Shown: piece after piece, positions 26,291-33,838 of the stretch
Numbering within the stretch: the stretch's first letter is position 1
How the letters are laid out: the number at the start of each line of letters is the position of its first letter
Assembly: GCA_046349215.1 (NCBI GenBank)
Contig: JAXMCV010000002.1
Coordinates: 682,001 to 746,000 of the forward strand
Length of the DNA stretch: 64,000 bases
Direction: 5' to 3'
Source of the DNA: JAJXWB01 sp046349215
GTDB taxonomy: Bacteria > Pseudomonadota > Alphaproteobacteria > Rhizobiales > Beijerinckiaceae
Program-made: the position numbers and the translations under genes
Notes under the pieces: generated by a model
Told to the model about the DNA's origin: nothing
The model's input: the letters and a program-made list of their open reading frames with translations, nothing else
The model's database searches: none

Positions 26291-27189
26291 GCGCCGCCGG
26301 CAACGCGCGGATGCAGGTGGCAATCCTGCCCGGCGGTCGGTTGCATCTGAACGACGGGCCTATCGACCTCGTCATTGCCGCGGACGGCGAAGCCGCGCAG
26401 GTCCGGGCCGCCTATGCCGCCGCGACACACAGATTTGCGACCGTGCTAGACGAACTCTGCGCGGAATTGCCGTTGCTGCGCAGTCCGGTCACGCCTGATG
26501 TGGCGCCGCCGGAATGTTCGGTCGCGCAACGGATGGACATTGCGGCGCGGCGCGTGTGTCATGATCGCTTCATCACGCGCATGGCCGCGGTTGCGGGCGC
26601 GGTCGCCGACGAGATCGTGGCGACGATGGTCAATTCGGCTCGGCTGGCGCGCGCTTGCGTCAATAACGGCGGGGATATCGCTTTGCATCTCGCCGAGGGC
26701 CAGAGCTATGTCGTCGGCCTCGTTGACCGGCCCGACGTGCCAGCCCTGTTCGGAGACGCGCGCATTGGCTGGAAAGATCACGTGCGTGGAATCGCCACCA
26801 GCGGCTGGCGCGGCCGTAGCTTTTCTCTGGGCATCGCAGATGCGGCGACCGTTCTGGCGCAAGACGCCGCGTCGGCTGATGCCGCAGCGACCTTGATCGC
26901 CAATGCAATCAACCTGCCGGATCATCCCGCGATCGCTAGGGTTAAGGCATGCGATCTGGATCCGAAGAGCGATCTCGGCGACATGCTCGTCACGCGTGGT
27001 GTGGGCGCGCTATCGCCGTCCGACGTCGCGCTGGCGCTGGCCCGCGGCGCCGAGGAGGCCCAGCGCTTGGTCGTCGCCGGCCTCGTCGAGGGAGCCGCGC
27101 TTCACCTGAGCGGAGCCAGCGTGGTCGTCGGCGCCATGCCGAAGCTGCAACCGGGAACGCGAGAACGAGCGCAGGGACAGCGAACATGA
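26287..27189 (+). CDS. UPF0280 family protein (ApbE-like fold)
   Basis: A 300-aa protein with the UPF0280 pattern: LNDGPIDLVIAADGE near the N-terminus, VADEIVATMVNSARLARACV and NNGGDIALHL in the middle, and IATSGWRGRSFSLGIADAAT. UPF0280 proteins are related to ApbE FMN transferases and thiamine-biosynthesis ApbE-type domains, but no activity has been established. Here it overlaps the reductase gene by 4 bases and the DUF1185 gene by 4 bases, so the three are made together. A flavin- or cofactor-related role for the reductase is a plausible guess only. Confidence 0.85.
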   Translation: MSAAGNARMQVAILPGGRLHLNDGPIDLVIAADGEAAQVRAAYAAATHRFATVLDELCAELPLLRSPVTPDVAPPECSVAQRMDIAARRVCHDRFITRMAAVAGAVADEIVATMVNSARLARACVNNGGDIALHLAEGQSYVVGLVDRPDVPALFGDARIGWKDHVRGIATSGWRGRSFSLGIADAATVLAQDAASADAAATLIANAINLPDHPAIARVKACDLDPKSDLGDMLVTRGVGALSPSDVALALARGAEEAQRLVVAGLVEGAALHLSGASVVVGAMPKLQPGTRERAQGQRT

Positions 27190-27770
27190 AAGCCAGTATT
27201 CGGAAGATCGCCGTTTTCGTCGAGGAGACGCACACGGAAATGGGCCGCAGGATTGATCCGCCGACGCGCCGAGCAGCGGCCGTCGCCGTCATTCACAATC
27301 CCTTCGCCGGTCAGTACGTGGAGGATCTCGGCCCGCTCATGGACATCGGCGAGGAACTCGGCGGTCTGCTCGCACGGCGCGCCATCGCTGCCCTCGGCAT
27401 CGATGGCGCAAAGGCTGAAAGCTACGGCAAGGCCGCCGCTGTTGGCGAGAACGGCGAACTGGAGCACGCCGCCGCGATCCTGCATCCCAAGCTGGGAGCG
27501 CCGGTGCGCAAGGTTTTGGTCAAGGGCGCGGCGCTGATCCCCTCGTCAAAGAAGCGCGGCGGGCCCGGTGTGCCGCTCGACATTCCGCTCGGCCACAAGG
27601 ACGCGGCTTTCGTGCGCAGTCATTTCGACGGCATGGAGGTGCGCATTCCCGACGCGCCGCGCGCCGACGAGATCATGGTGGCCGTCGCCGTCACCGATTC
27701 AGGCCGCCCCCTGCCACGCGTCGGGGGCTTGAAGAAGGACGAGATCAAGGGGGACGACGGGCTGCGGTGA
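27186..27770 (+). CDS. Amino acid synthesis family protein (DUF1185)
   Basis: A 194-aa protein starting MKASIRKIAVFVEETHTEMG with HNPFAGQYVEDLGPLMDIGE, GIDGAKAESYGKAAAVGENG and the C-terminal DEIMVAVAVTDSGRPLPRVG. This is the DUF1185/amino acid synthesis family, small proteins of unknown activity that recur in catabolic clusters of Proteobacteria. It is the third gene of the operon started by the reductase. No catalytic residue can be assigned with confidence; conserved His, Glu, Lys and Tyr in the first 80 residues are candidates. Confidence 0.85.
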   Translation: MKASIRKIAVFVEETHTEMGRRIDPPTRRAAAVAVIHNPFAGQYVEDLGPLMDIGEELGGLLARRAIAALGIDGAKAESYGKAAAVGENGELEHAAAILHPKLGAPVRKVLVKGAALIPSSKKRGGPGVPLDIPLGHKDAAFVRSHFDGMEVRIPDAPRADEIMVAVAVTDSGRPLPRVGGLKKDEIKGDDGLR

Positions 27771-27846
27771 AGCTCCAAACGGCCCCGTCGACGCCTTTGT
27801 TTGGTCAGATTTCGCCGTTCTGCTGGCGGCTCGCTGAGGGGTCGCC

Positions 27847-28437
27847 ATGTTTGCTGGAAGCCACGCGCTTGATCTGAACGGACGGGGTTTTGCCGTGGCC
27901 GGGGCAATAATCGTCGGCGCGGGATTGCTCGGCGCCGCAATTGTCAGCGGCCCGACGCCGGAACTTCCCCCGAAGGCGACCGCGCGCGTTCTGCCGAGCG
28001 TCGTGGCGGTTGCAAAGCCCCCTCTTGCAGAACCATTCGCTCCGCGCGCCGAGGCCGTCGACCGCCAGATCAGCGTGCTCAAGGCCGGAATCGCCTGGAA
28101 CATGCCGCAACTGCCAGCGACGCTCGCGCTGACGCAACCGCAATATCTCGCTCAGGCCGCGGCGGAGACCAAATCCGTCGCCCGGCCCAAGGTCGCGATG
28201 GCGCCCATGCCGCCGCGCCGTCCAGCGGCGTTGCAGGCCCATGCCGCCCCTGTGTCGCCGGAGGGACCGCCGCTCCATGTCGCGTCGGATGAATCGCGCG
28301 CGAAAATCGGATCGTTCGAATTGCCGCAATTCGTGCCGACCGGCGCCTCGATCGTCCGTAGAATCAGCGACGTCGGATCGTCGATCGGTTCGGTCGGTTC
28401 GTCGCTCGGAAAGCTGATGCGAATTTCGTCGCGCTGA
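27847..28437 (+). CDS. Pro/Ala-rich single-pass membrane protein of unknown function
   Basis: A 196-aa protein with one hydrophobic segment (about residues 15-35, VAGAIIVGAGLLGAAIVSG) and a long Pro/Ala-rich tail ending in a Ser/Gly-rich stretch. A GAGGGG lies 6 bases before the ATG. No family was recognised. It lies in the same direction as the reductase operon, 76 bp downstream, and converges with the cupin gene with only 5 bp between stops. It may not be part of the pathway. Confidence 0.6.
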   Translation: MFAGSHALDLNGRGFAVAGAIIVGAGLLGAAIVSGPTPELPPKATARVLPSVVAVAKPPLAEPFAPRAEAVDRQISVLKAGIAWNMPQLPATLALTQPQYLAQAAAETKSVARPKVAMAPMPPRRPAALQAHAAPVSPEGPPLHVASDESRAKIGSFELPQFVPTGASIVRRISDVGSSIGSVGSSLGKLMRISSR

Positions 28438-28442
28438 TCCGA

Positions 28443-28844
28443 TCAGCCCTGCGGCGCCGCCATGTAGTCGGCATCCGATACGTGCTCCTGCCAGACGACG
28501 GAAACGCCATCCTTCTGTTCCTGGAAGGCGATATGCGTCATCGCGCAATCGGGCGCCGCGCCGTGCCAGTGGCGCTCGTCGGGCGCGATCCAGACCGTGT
28601 CGCCAGGCCGGATTTCGCGCACCGGTCCGCCCTCGAGTTGCACGCGGCCCACTCCTGACAGGACGAACAATGTCTGGCCGAGCGGATGCGTGTGCCAGGC
28701 CGTGCGCGCGCCGGGCGCAAAGGAAACGGACAGCGCGCGCACACGGTCTGGTTCCTCGAGAATCGCGTCCTGCAGGACGGCGCCGGCGAAATAGCTTTCG
28801 GGGCCGCGTTTTGTCGGCCGGCTTCCCGCGCGCATGATCTTCAT
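28443..28844 (-). CDS. Cupin-domain protein
   Basis: A 133-aa single-domain cupin. The metal-binding motif 1 is seen in PGARTAWHTHPLGQTLFVLSG (split: the two His of WHTHP and the Gln/Glu position) and motif 2 in PGDTVWIAPDERHWHGA with its His. Such proteins often bind Mn, Fe or Ni. Small cupins of this group (MKI-RAGSRP start) accompany catabolic genes and may be isomerases, decarboxylases or dioxygenase-like. The start at 28844 is chosen over an ATG 6 bp upstream because it has GGAGG at the better spacing. Confidence 0.85.
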   Translation of the reverse strand: MKIMRAGSRPTKRGPESYFAGAVLQDAILEEPDRVRALSVSFAPGARTAWHTHPLGQTLFVLSGVGRVQLEGGPVREIRPGDTVWIAPDERHWHGAAPDCAMTHIAFQEQKDGVSVVWQEHVSDADYMAAPQG

Positions 28845-28914
28845 TGGCATTCCTCCGAAACCGTAGCCAATCTGGAGCGGTCAGCGTGGTGCGGCAAGGC
28901 TGCCGAGCCTGCGA

Positions 28915-30153
28915 TCAGGCCGGCTTGGCCATCGCGCGGGCCTTCAGGTCGAAGGCGGGGTCGGCAGCTTCTTCCGGGGTCAGTGGCGTACCCGCGGCGA
29001 TCAGGCGGCGGGCGATCATGTGGTCGGCGGCGCGATTGACGGATTCGACAACGCGCAACTTGCCCGCCGAGAAACCGAACACGGAAAAGCTGCGTGCGGA
29101 CAGGTCGCCGCGCGTCACGAATGAGTCGCAGCCGTCGACAAGGCCGGCGATCTGAAGTTTCAGGTCGCCCTGGTCGCTCCAGAACCATGGCAGGGCGTCG
29201 TACCGAGCAGCCTTGCCCGCGATCTTCTTCGCAACAATCCGGGCCTGATCGCTGGCGTTCTGCACGGATTCGAGGCGGATGCGCCGACCGGCGAAGACGT
29301 TCACATGCGCGGCGCAATCTCCGATTGCCGAAATCGCGGGGTCGGACGTCGTCATGGCTTCATCGACTACGATGCCGTTCTCGACCGCCAGCCCGGCAGC
29401 CGCGGCGAGTTTCTCGTTGGCGAGAATGCCGATGCCAACCAACACCAGTTCGGCCGGCAGGCTGCGTCCGTCCGCCAGCCGCACGCCGACGACCTTCCCC
29501 CCGGCGCCTTCGAGGCCTGCGACGCCGACGCCCAGATGCAGATGTACGCCGAAGCCGCGATGCGCCTCTGCATAAAAGTCCGAGATCGCCTTCGAGACCG
29601 CGCGGCCCATAACGCGCGGGGCGACTTCGACCACTTGGACGTCGCAGCCTTTGGCCGCAGCGGTGGCTGCGAATTCCAGCCCGATGAAGCCAGCGCCGAC
29701 GACAACGACATTGCGGGCCATTTCCAGCTTCGCCTTCACTTTCGCGGCGTCGTTCATGTCGCGCAGCTGCAGCACGCCGTCGAGTTCCGTGCCGGCGAAA
29801 GGCGCCGGACGCGGGTCGGCGCCGGTCGCGAGAATCAGATGGTCGTAGGCGTGGACGGCGCCCGAGGCTAGCGTCACCGTCTTCGCTGCGCGGTCGATCG
29901 AGACGGCCCGTTCGCCGAGCAGCAGGTCGATCTGCTTTTCGGGGTAGTAGGCGGGGCCGCGCAGAATGAGGGAATCGGCGGTAGCCTCCCCCTTCATGTA
30001 GGCCTTCGACAGGGGAGGGCGCTGGTAGGGCGCGTGCGGATCGTCGGAAAGGAGCGTGATCGGGCCGGTAAAGCCCTCCTCCCGAAGGGACGCCGCCGCC
30101 TGCACGCCGCCATGCCCGGCGCCGATGATCAAGATGCGGCCGTTTGCGCTCAT
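28915..30153 (-). CDS. FAD-dependent ferredoxin reductase (rhodocoxin/putidaredoxin reductase type)
   Basis: A 412-aa flavoprotein with the FAD-binding GAGHGG motif at the N-terminus, the NAD(P)H-binding VVVVGAGFIGLEFAATA in the middle, the ATG motif (LILATGADPRP) and AIGDCAAH. This matches the class that passes electrons from NAD(P)H to a [2Fe-2S] ferredoxin. The start at MSANGRILI is set by GGAGGA 4-9 bases upstream. In this island it could supply reduced ferredoxin to the 6-hydroxynicotinate reductase-like protein; no ferredoxin gene is visible nearby, so this link is inference. Confidence 0.9.
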   Translation of the reverse strand: MSANGRILIIGAGHGGVQAAASLREEGFTGPITLLSDDPHAPYQRPPLSKAYMKGEATADSLILRGPAYYPEKQIDLLLGERAVSIDRAAKTVTLASGAVHAYDHLILATGADPRPAPFAGTELDGVLQLRDMNDAAKVKAKLEMARNVVVVGAGFIGLEFAATAAAKGCDVQVVEVAPRVMGRAVSKAISDFYAEAHRGFGVHLHLGVGVAGLEGAGGKVVGVRLADGRSLPAELVLVGIGILANEKLAAAAGLAVENGIVVDEAMTTSDPAISAIGDCAAHVNVFAGRRIRLESVQNASDQARIVAKKIAGKAARYDALPWFWSDQGDLKLQIAGLVDGCDSFVTRGDLSARSFSVFGFSAGKLRVVESVNRAADHMIARRLIAAGTPLTPEEAADPAFDLKARAMAKPA

Positions 30154-30342
30154 CATTTCCTCCGAAGCGTTTCTCCAGTCCTTGGCACGGCGCCGCCGGT
30201 CCGTCGAGCGTTCAGTCCCCGGTCTGACGGAGATTGGATGGCCCGTGCGTATTTTGGAACGCCGGCATGGGAGGCATGCCCTGGCCCGCATGGCGTGGCG
30301 CGCGCGCCGAGTTTACCCATGGTCTGACATTCTGGACCCGCA

Positions 30343-31143
30343 ATGCTCGAATCGTTCTGGCTTCTGCTCGCCGCCAAGATGGCCGCGACCGCCCTGATCG
30401 TCGTGGTCGCTTCGCTGATCGTCGAGCGGACGAGCCCGTTCATCGGCGCGATGGTGGCGACACTGCCGGTTTCGGCCGGGCCGGCCTATGTTTTCCTCGC
30501 GATGGAGCATGGACCGGCCTTCATCGAGCAGGCGAGCCTGACGAGCCTGGCGATCAACGCCGTGACCTTCGTGTTCTGCGCGATCTACGCCTTCCTGGCG
30601 CAGCAGCGCTCGTTGCCCGTGGCGCTCGGGCTGTCTCTCCTGTTCTGGCTCGCGGCGGCTTTCGCTGTCGTCCATGCGCAATGGACGTTTGCGGCCGGGG
30701 TCGCGTTGAACGTGGTCCTGTTCGTGGCGGCGTTTGCGTTCACCGGCGCCTATCGCGCGGTCCACCTGCCGCGCATCCCGCAGCGGCGCTGGTGGGACGT
30801 GCCATTTCGCGCCGGCGTCGTCGTCCTGCTTGTCGGGAGCGTCGTTGCGATCGGCAGATATGTCGGCGCGTCCGCCTCTGGCGTAGCGGCGCTCTTTCCG
30901 ATCGTCATGACCAGCCTCGCCATCATCCTCCAGCCGCGCATAGGCGGACCCGGCGCTGCTGCGGTTCTGACGAACGCGCTGCCGGGTCTGGCCAATTTCG
31001 GCTTCGCGGTCGCCGCGCTCCATGTGACGGCGACGAGGCTCGGTTCGACGCTTGCGCTTCTGCTGGCGCTGTCCGTTTCCGCCGGCTGCAACGGCGCGCT
31101 TGCCATGTACCGCCTGAAACGCGCCGGCCTGAAGGCGGCATGA
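30343..31143 (+). CDS. Polytopic membrane protein of unknown function
   Basis: A 266-aa protein with about eight or nine hydrophobic segments and short loops. A charged cytoplasmic-type loop (RAVHLPRIPQRRWWDVP) lies near the middle, and a repeated small-residue pattern (VATLPVSAGPAY early, VAALFPIVMTS late) suggests two related halves. No family was recognised. It lies 72 bp before the enamidase-like gene and in the same direction; it could be a permease for a pathway compound, but nothing in the sequence proves this. Confidence 0.75.
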   Translation: MLESFWLLLAAKMAATALIVVVASLIVERTSPFIGAMVATLPVSAGPAYVFLAMEHGPAFIEQASLTSLAINAVTFVFCAIYAFLAQQRSLPVALGLSLLFWLAAAFAVVHAQWTFAAGVALNVVLFVAAFAFTGAYRAVHLPRIPQRRWWDVPFRAGVVVLLVGSVVAIGRYVGASASGVAALFPIVMTSLAIILQPRIGGPGAAAVLTNALPGLANFGFAVAALHVTATRLGSTLALLLALSVSAGCNGALAMYRLKRAGLKAA

Positions 31144-31164
31144 TGCTGTTGCGGCCTCGAATTT

Positions 31165-31184
31165 CGTTTGTATGCTAATGCATC
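31165..31184 (+). promoter_or_regulatory. Operator-like motif, site 2, upstream of enamidase-like gene
   Basis: TTTGTATGCTAATG at 31167-31180 differs from site 1 at a single base (G for A). It lies 35 bp before the ATG of the amidohydrolase gene. Confidence 0.55.
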
Positions 31185-31215
31185 AGGCGCGCCGGCGCGC
31201 GCGACGGAGGCGAAC

Positions 31216-32409
31216 ATGGCGCATGATGCAGCAGTCGAGACCGCCGGCAAGCTGGTGATACGCAACATAGGCCTCATGCTGTCTGGCGCGCTCGAACAGC
31301 CGATCCTTGACGCCGACGCCATTGTCGCGGTCGACGGCAAGATCACGGCGATCGGGCGGTTGAAGGACCTCGATACGGAAGGTGCGACCACGATCGTCGA
31401 CGCAAACGGCGCGGCGCTGGCGCCGGGACTGATCGACAGCCATGTCCACCCGGTCGCTGGCGACTGGACGCCTCGCCAGAGCCAGCTCAACTGGATCGAA
31501 TCCTCGATGCACGGCGGCGTCACGACCATGATCAGCGCTGGCGAGGTGCACACGCCCGGACGGCCGAAGGACATAGTCGGTCTGAAGGCGCTGGCGATCG
31601 CTGCGCAGCGCACCTACTCGAATTTCCGGTCAGGCGGCGTGAAGCTGCACGCCGGCGCGCCCGTCATCGAGCAGGGCATGGTCGAAAGCGATTTCGCCGA
31701 ACTCGCCAAGGCGGGCGTCAAACTGCTCGGCGAGATCGGACTTGGCAGCGTCAAGGACGGGCCCACCGGCCACAAGATGGTCGAATGGGCGCGCAAGCAC
31801 GGCATCCAGTCAACGATCCACACGGGAGGCCCGTCGATTCCCGGTTCCGGTCTGATCGACAAGGACGTGGTGCTCGAATGCGACGCCGATGTGGTCGGCC
31901 ACATCAACGGCGGCCATACGGCGCTGCCCGACGACCAGATCCGCTGCATCTGCGAGGGGTGCAAGCGCGGCCTCGAACTCGTCCACAACGGCAACGAAAG
32001 GTCCGCATTGTACACACTGCGCGTCGCGCGCGAGATGAAGGAACTCGAGCGTGTCATTCTCGGCACGGACGGGCCGGCGGGTTCGGGCGTCCAGCCGCTT
32101 GGAATCCTGCGCATGGTGTCGATGCTCTCGTCGCTCGGCGACATTCCGGCCGAGATCGCCTTCTGCTTCGCCACCGGGAACACCGCGCGGATGCGGGCGC
32201 TCGACTGCGGTCTGATCGAGGTGGGCCGCGTCGCCGATTTCGTCCTGCTCGACAAGGCGCAGCACTCGCCGGCCGACTCCCTCCTGAAGAGTGTGCAACT
32301 CGGCGATCTGCCGGGAGTAGGAATGGTAGTAATAGACGGAATCGTGCGCGCCGGCCGCAGCCGCAACACCCCCCCCGCGACGCGGATTCCCGAGGTCGTT
32401 TCGCGCTGA
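31216..32409 (+). CDS. Enamidase-like metal-dependent amidohydrolase
   Basis: A 397-aa amidohydrolase-superfamily enzyme. LVIRNIGLMLSGALEQPILD opens the flanking beta-sandwich; the metal-binding HxH is H76 and H78 in GLIDSHVHP; further His/Asp ligand candidates lie in STIHTGGPS, GHINGGHTA and LGTDGPAGSG. N-terminal sequence and motif set resemble the enamidase of the nicotinate pathway of Eubacterium barkeri, which opens 1,4,5,6-tetrahydro-6-oxonicotinate to 2-formylglutarate and ammonia. GGAGG lies 5 bases before the ATG. Position near the reductase-like gene and the shared operator motif support the call; a generic cyclic-amide hydrolase remains possible. Confidence 0.8.
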   Translation: MAHDAAVETAGKLVIRNIGLMLSGALEQPILDADAIVAVDGKITAIGRLKDLDTEGATTIVDANGAALAPGLIDSHVHPVAGDWTPRQSQLNWIESSMHGGVTTMISAGEVHTPGRPKDIVGLKALAIAAQRTYSNFRSGGVKLHAGAPVIEQGMVESDFAELAKAGVKLLGEIGLGSVKDGPTGHKMVEWARKHGIQSTIHTGGPSIPGSGLIDKDVVLECDADVVGHINGGHTALPDDQIRCICEGCKRGLELVHNGNERSALYTLRVAREMKELERVILGTDGPAGSGVQPLGILRMVSMLSSLGDIPAEIAFCFATGNTARMRALDCGLIEVGRVADFVLLDKAQHSPADSLLKSVQLGDLPGVGMVVIDGIVRAGRSRNTPPATRIPEVVSR

Positions 32410-32412
32410 AAC

Positions 32413-32877
32413 TCAGCGCAGCTTGGCGATCAGCTTCAAAAGATTCCGACGCTCCGCCGGAGTCAATGGGGCCAGCGTCTCCTCCGTAATTGCCTGCGCT
32501 GCCCCCGTCGCACGCGCCACGAGCCGCCGACCTTCGTCGGTCAAGGCGACAAGCAGTCTCCGGCTGTCGTCTGGATCGGTCGCGGTCGCAATCAGGCTTC
32601 GTCCCGAAAGACGATCCACCACGCCCTTGATCGTCGCTGCGTCCATGGCGGTATGGCGCCCGAGAAGGTTTTGCGAGCAGGGACCGAGTTCGGCGAGTTT
32701 GGATAGCGCCGCCCATTGGGTCGGCGTCACATCCTCGATCATGCGACGGGCGAATATCGCGGTGTGTCGCTGCTGCGCCTGTCGCAGCAGGAATCCGATC
32801 TGCGTATCGAGCAGATAGGCCGGCCCATCGGCCTCGGCCGCTACATCCGCCCTCAGCGCTTGTCCTGTCTGCGTCAT
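32413..32877 (-). CDS. MarR-family transcriptional regulator
   Basis: A 154-aa winged-helix protein. The recognition region (VTPTQWAALSKLAELGPCSQ, RHTAMDAATIKGVVDRLSGR) and the wing (DPDDSRRLLVALTDEGRR) fit MarR. The start ATG at 32877 is preferred; a TTG 51 bp upstream lies in the promoter region. The gene is divergent from the Mo-hydroxylase operon, with operator-like site 3 between them. That is the usual position for a repressor relieved by the pathway substrate. It is the only regulator in the island and so the best candidate for binding all three sites. Confidence 0.9.
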   Translation of the reverse strand: MTQTGQALRADVAAEADGPAYLLDTQIGFLLRQAQQRHTAIFARRMIEDVTPTQWAALSKLAELGPCSQNLLGRHTAMDAATIKGVVDRLSGRSLIATATDPDDSRRLLVALTDEGRRLVARATGAAQAITEETLAPLTPAERRNLLKLIAKLR

Positions 32878-32921
32878 AAAGTATCCGATCCTTGCGGAGA
32901 GTTTCGGGCCTGCCGCTTCCC

Positions 32922-32967
32922 TTGACAAGCGGCCAAGTCGCTTCGACTATTTGTATACGAACGATTG
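32922..32967 (+). promoter_or_regulatory. Divergent promoter region with operator-like motif, site 3
   Basis: TTTGTATACGAACG at 32950-32963 is the third copy of the shared motif. TTGACA (32922-32927) lies 20 bp before the TATTTG that opens it, almost the same arrangement as at site 1. The core TTNGTATACNAA is nearly a perfect palindrome, as expected for a dimeric regulator. It lies between marR and the Mo-hydroxylase operon. Confidence 0.6.
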
Positions 32968-32989
32968 TCCTCTTCCCTGGAGCAGAAGC

Positions 32990-33838
32990 GTGGGCTTGCT
33001 GCATCGTCCGCGTTCGACCGCCGAGGCCCTCGCGCAGATGGCGGCGGGTCCCGCGACCCTGATCGCCGGAGGCACGGATATCTTCCCCGCGCTCGTCGAC
33101 CGCCCGACGCCTGCGAGACTGATCGACCTGTCGGATATCGCTGAATTACGCGGCATCGAGATCGGCGCCAAAGCGATCCGCATCGGCGCCGCGACAACGT
33201 GGAGCGAAATCGTCGGCGCCGAACTGCCGCCTTCCTGCCGGATGTTGCAGCAGGCGGCGCGCGAGGTCGGATCGATCCAGATCCAGAACCGGGGCACCAT
33301 CGGCGGCAACCTGTGCAATGCCTCCCCCGCCGCCGACGGCGTCCCGCCTCTGATCGCACTCGACGCCGAGGTCGAACTCGTGTCGCCGGGCGGCACGCGC
33401 CGGATGCCGGTTGAGGCGTTTCTCGTCGGCAATCGCCGCACCCAGCGAAACCCGGACGAGATTCTACGTGGGATCATCGTTCCCGGAATTGCCGACGAGG
33501 CAAGCTCCGCCTTCGTCAAACTCGGCGCGCGCAAGTATCTGGTAATCTCGATCGTCATGGTCGCCGCGCTCATTGCGCTCGACGCGGACCGGCGCATAAG
33601 CGCGGCGCGTGTTGCTGTCGGGTCGGCCTCGGAGAAAGCGCGTCGCCTGCGCGACCTCGAGGAACGGCTGGTCGGTCGCTCCGTCGACGATCCGACGACC
33701 TTGCGCATTTCCGCGGACGACATGGCGAACCTGTCGCCGATCGACGACGTGCGCGCGACGGCGGCCTACCGGCGGCGAGCCGCAGCGACTCTTGTCTCGC
33801 GCGCCATCGTCGATGCAGCGGGGCAGGGCGATGCCTGA
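32990..33838 (+). CDS. FAD-binding subunit of molybdenum hydroxylase (xanthine dehydrogenase family)
   Basis: A 282-aa CoxM/XdhB-type FAD subunit: LIAGGTDIFPALVDR supplies the first FAD loop and NRGTIGGNLCNASPAAD the second, with the conserved TIGGN motif. It relays electrons from the Fe-S centres to the acceptor. The start is placed at GTG (32990), 7 bases after GGAG; a TTG in frame at 32951 lies inside the operator-like motif and is unlikely. The next gene overlaps by 8 bases, so the two subunits are made together. Confidence 0.9.
   Translation: MGLLHRPRSTAEALAQMAAGPATLIAGGTDIFPALVDRPTPARLIDLSDIAELRGIEIGAKAIRIGAATTWSEIVGAELPPSCRMLQQAAREVGSIQIQNRGTIGGNLCNASPAADGVPPLIALDAEVELVSPGGTRRMPVEAFLVGNRRTQRNPDEILRGIIVPGIADEASSAFVKLGARKYLVISIVMVAALIALDADRRISAARVAVGSASEKARRLRDLEERLVGRSVDDPTTLRISADDMANLSPIDDVRATAAYRRRAAATLVSRAIVDAAGQGDA

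Noticed and set aside
32878..32928. TTG start that would lengthen the MarR protein by 17 residues
   Set aside because: It overlaps the TTGACA box of the divergent promoter region, and the ATG at 32877 gives the usual MarR length.
32951..32989. TTG start that would lengthen the FAD subunit by 13 residues
   Set aside because: It lies inside the operator-like motif and has no ribosome site. GTG at 32990 has GGAG at good spacing and begins where the domain begins.
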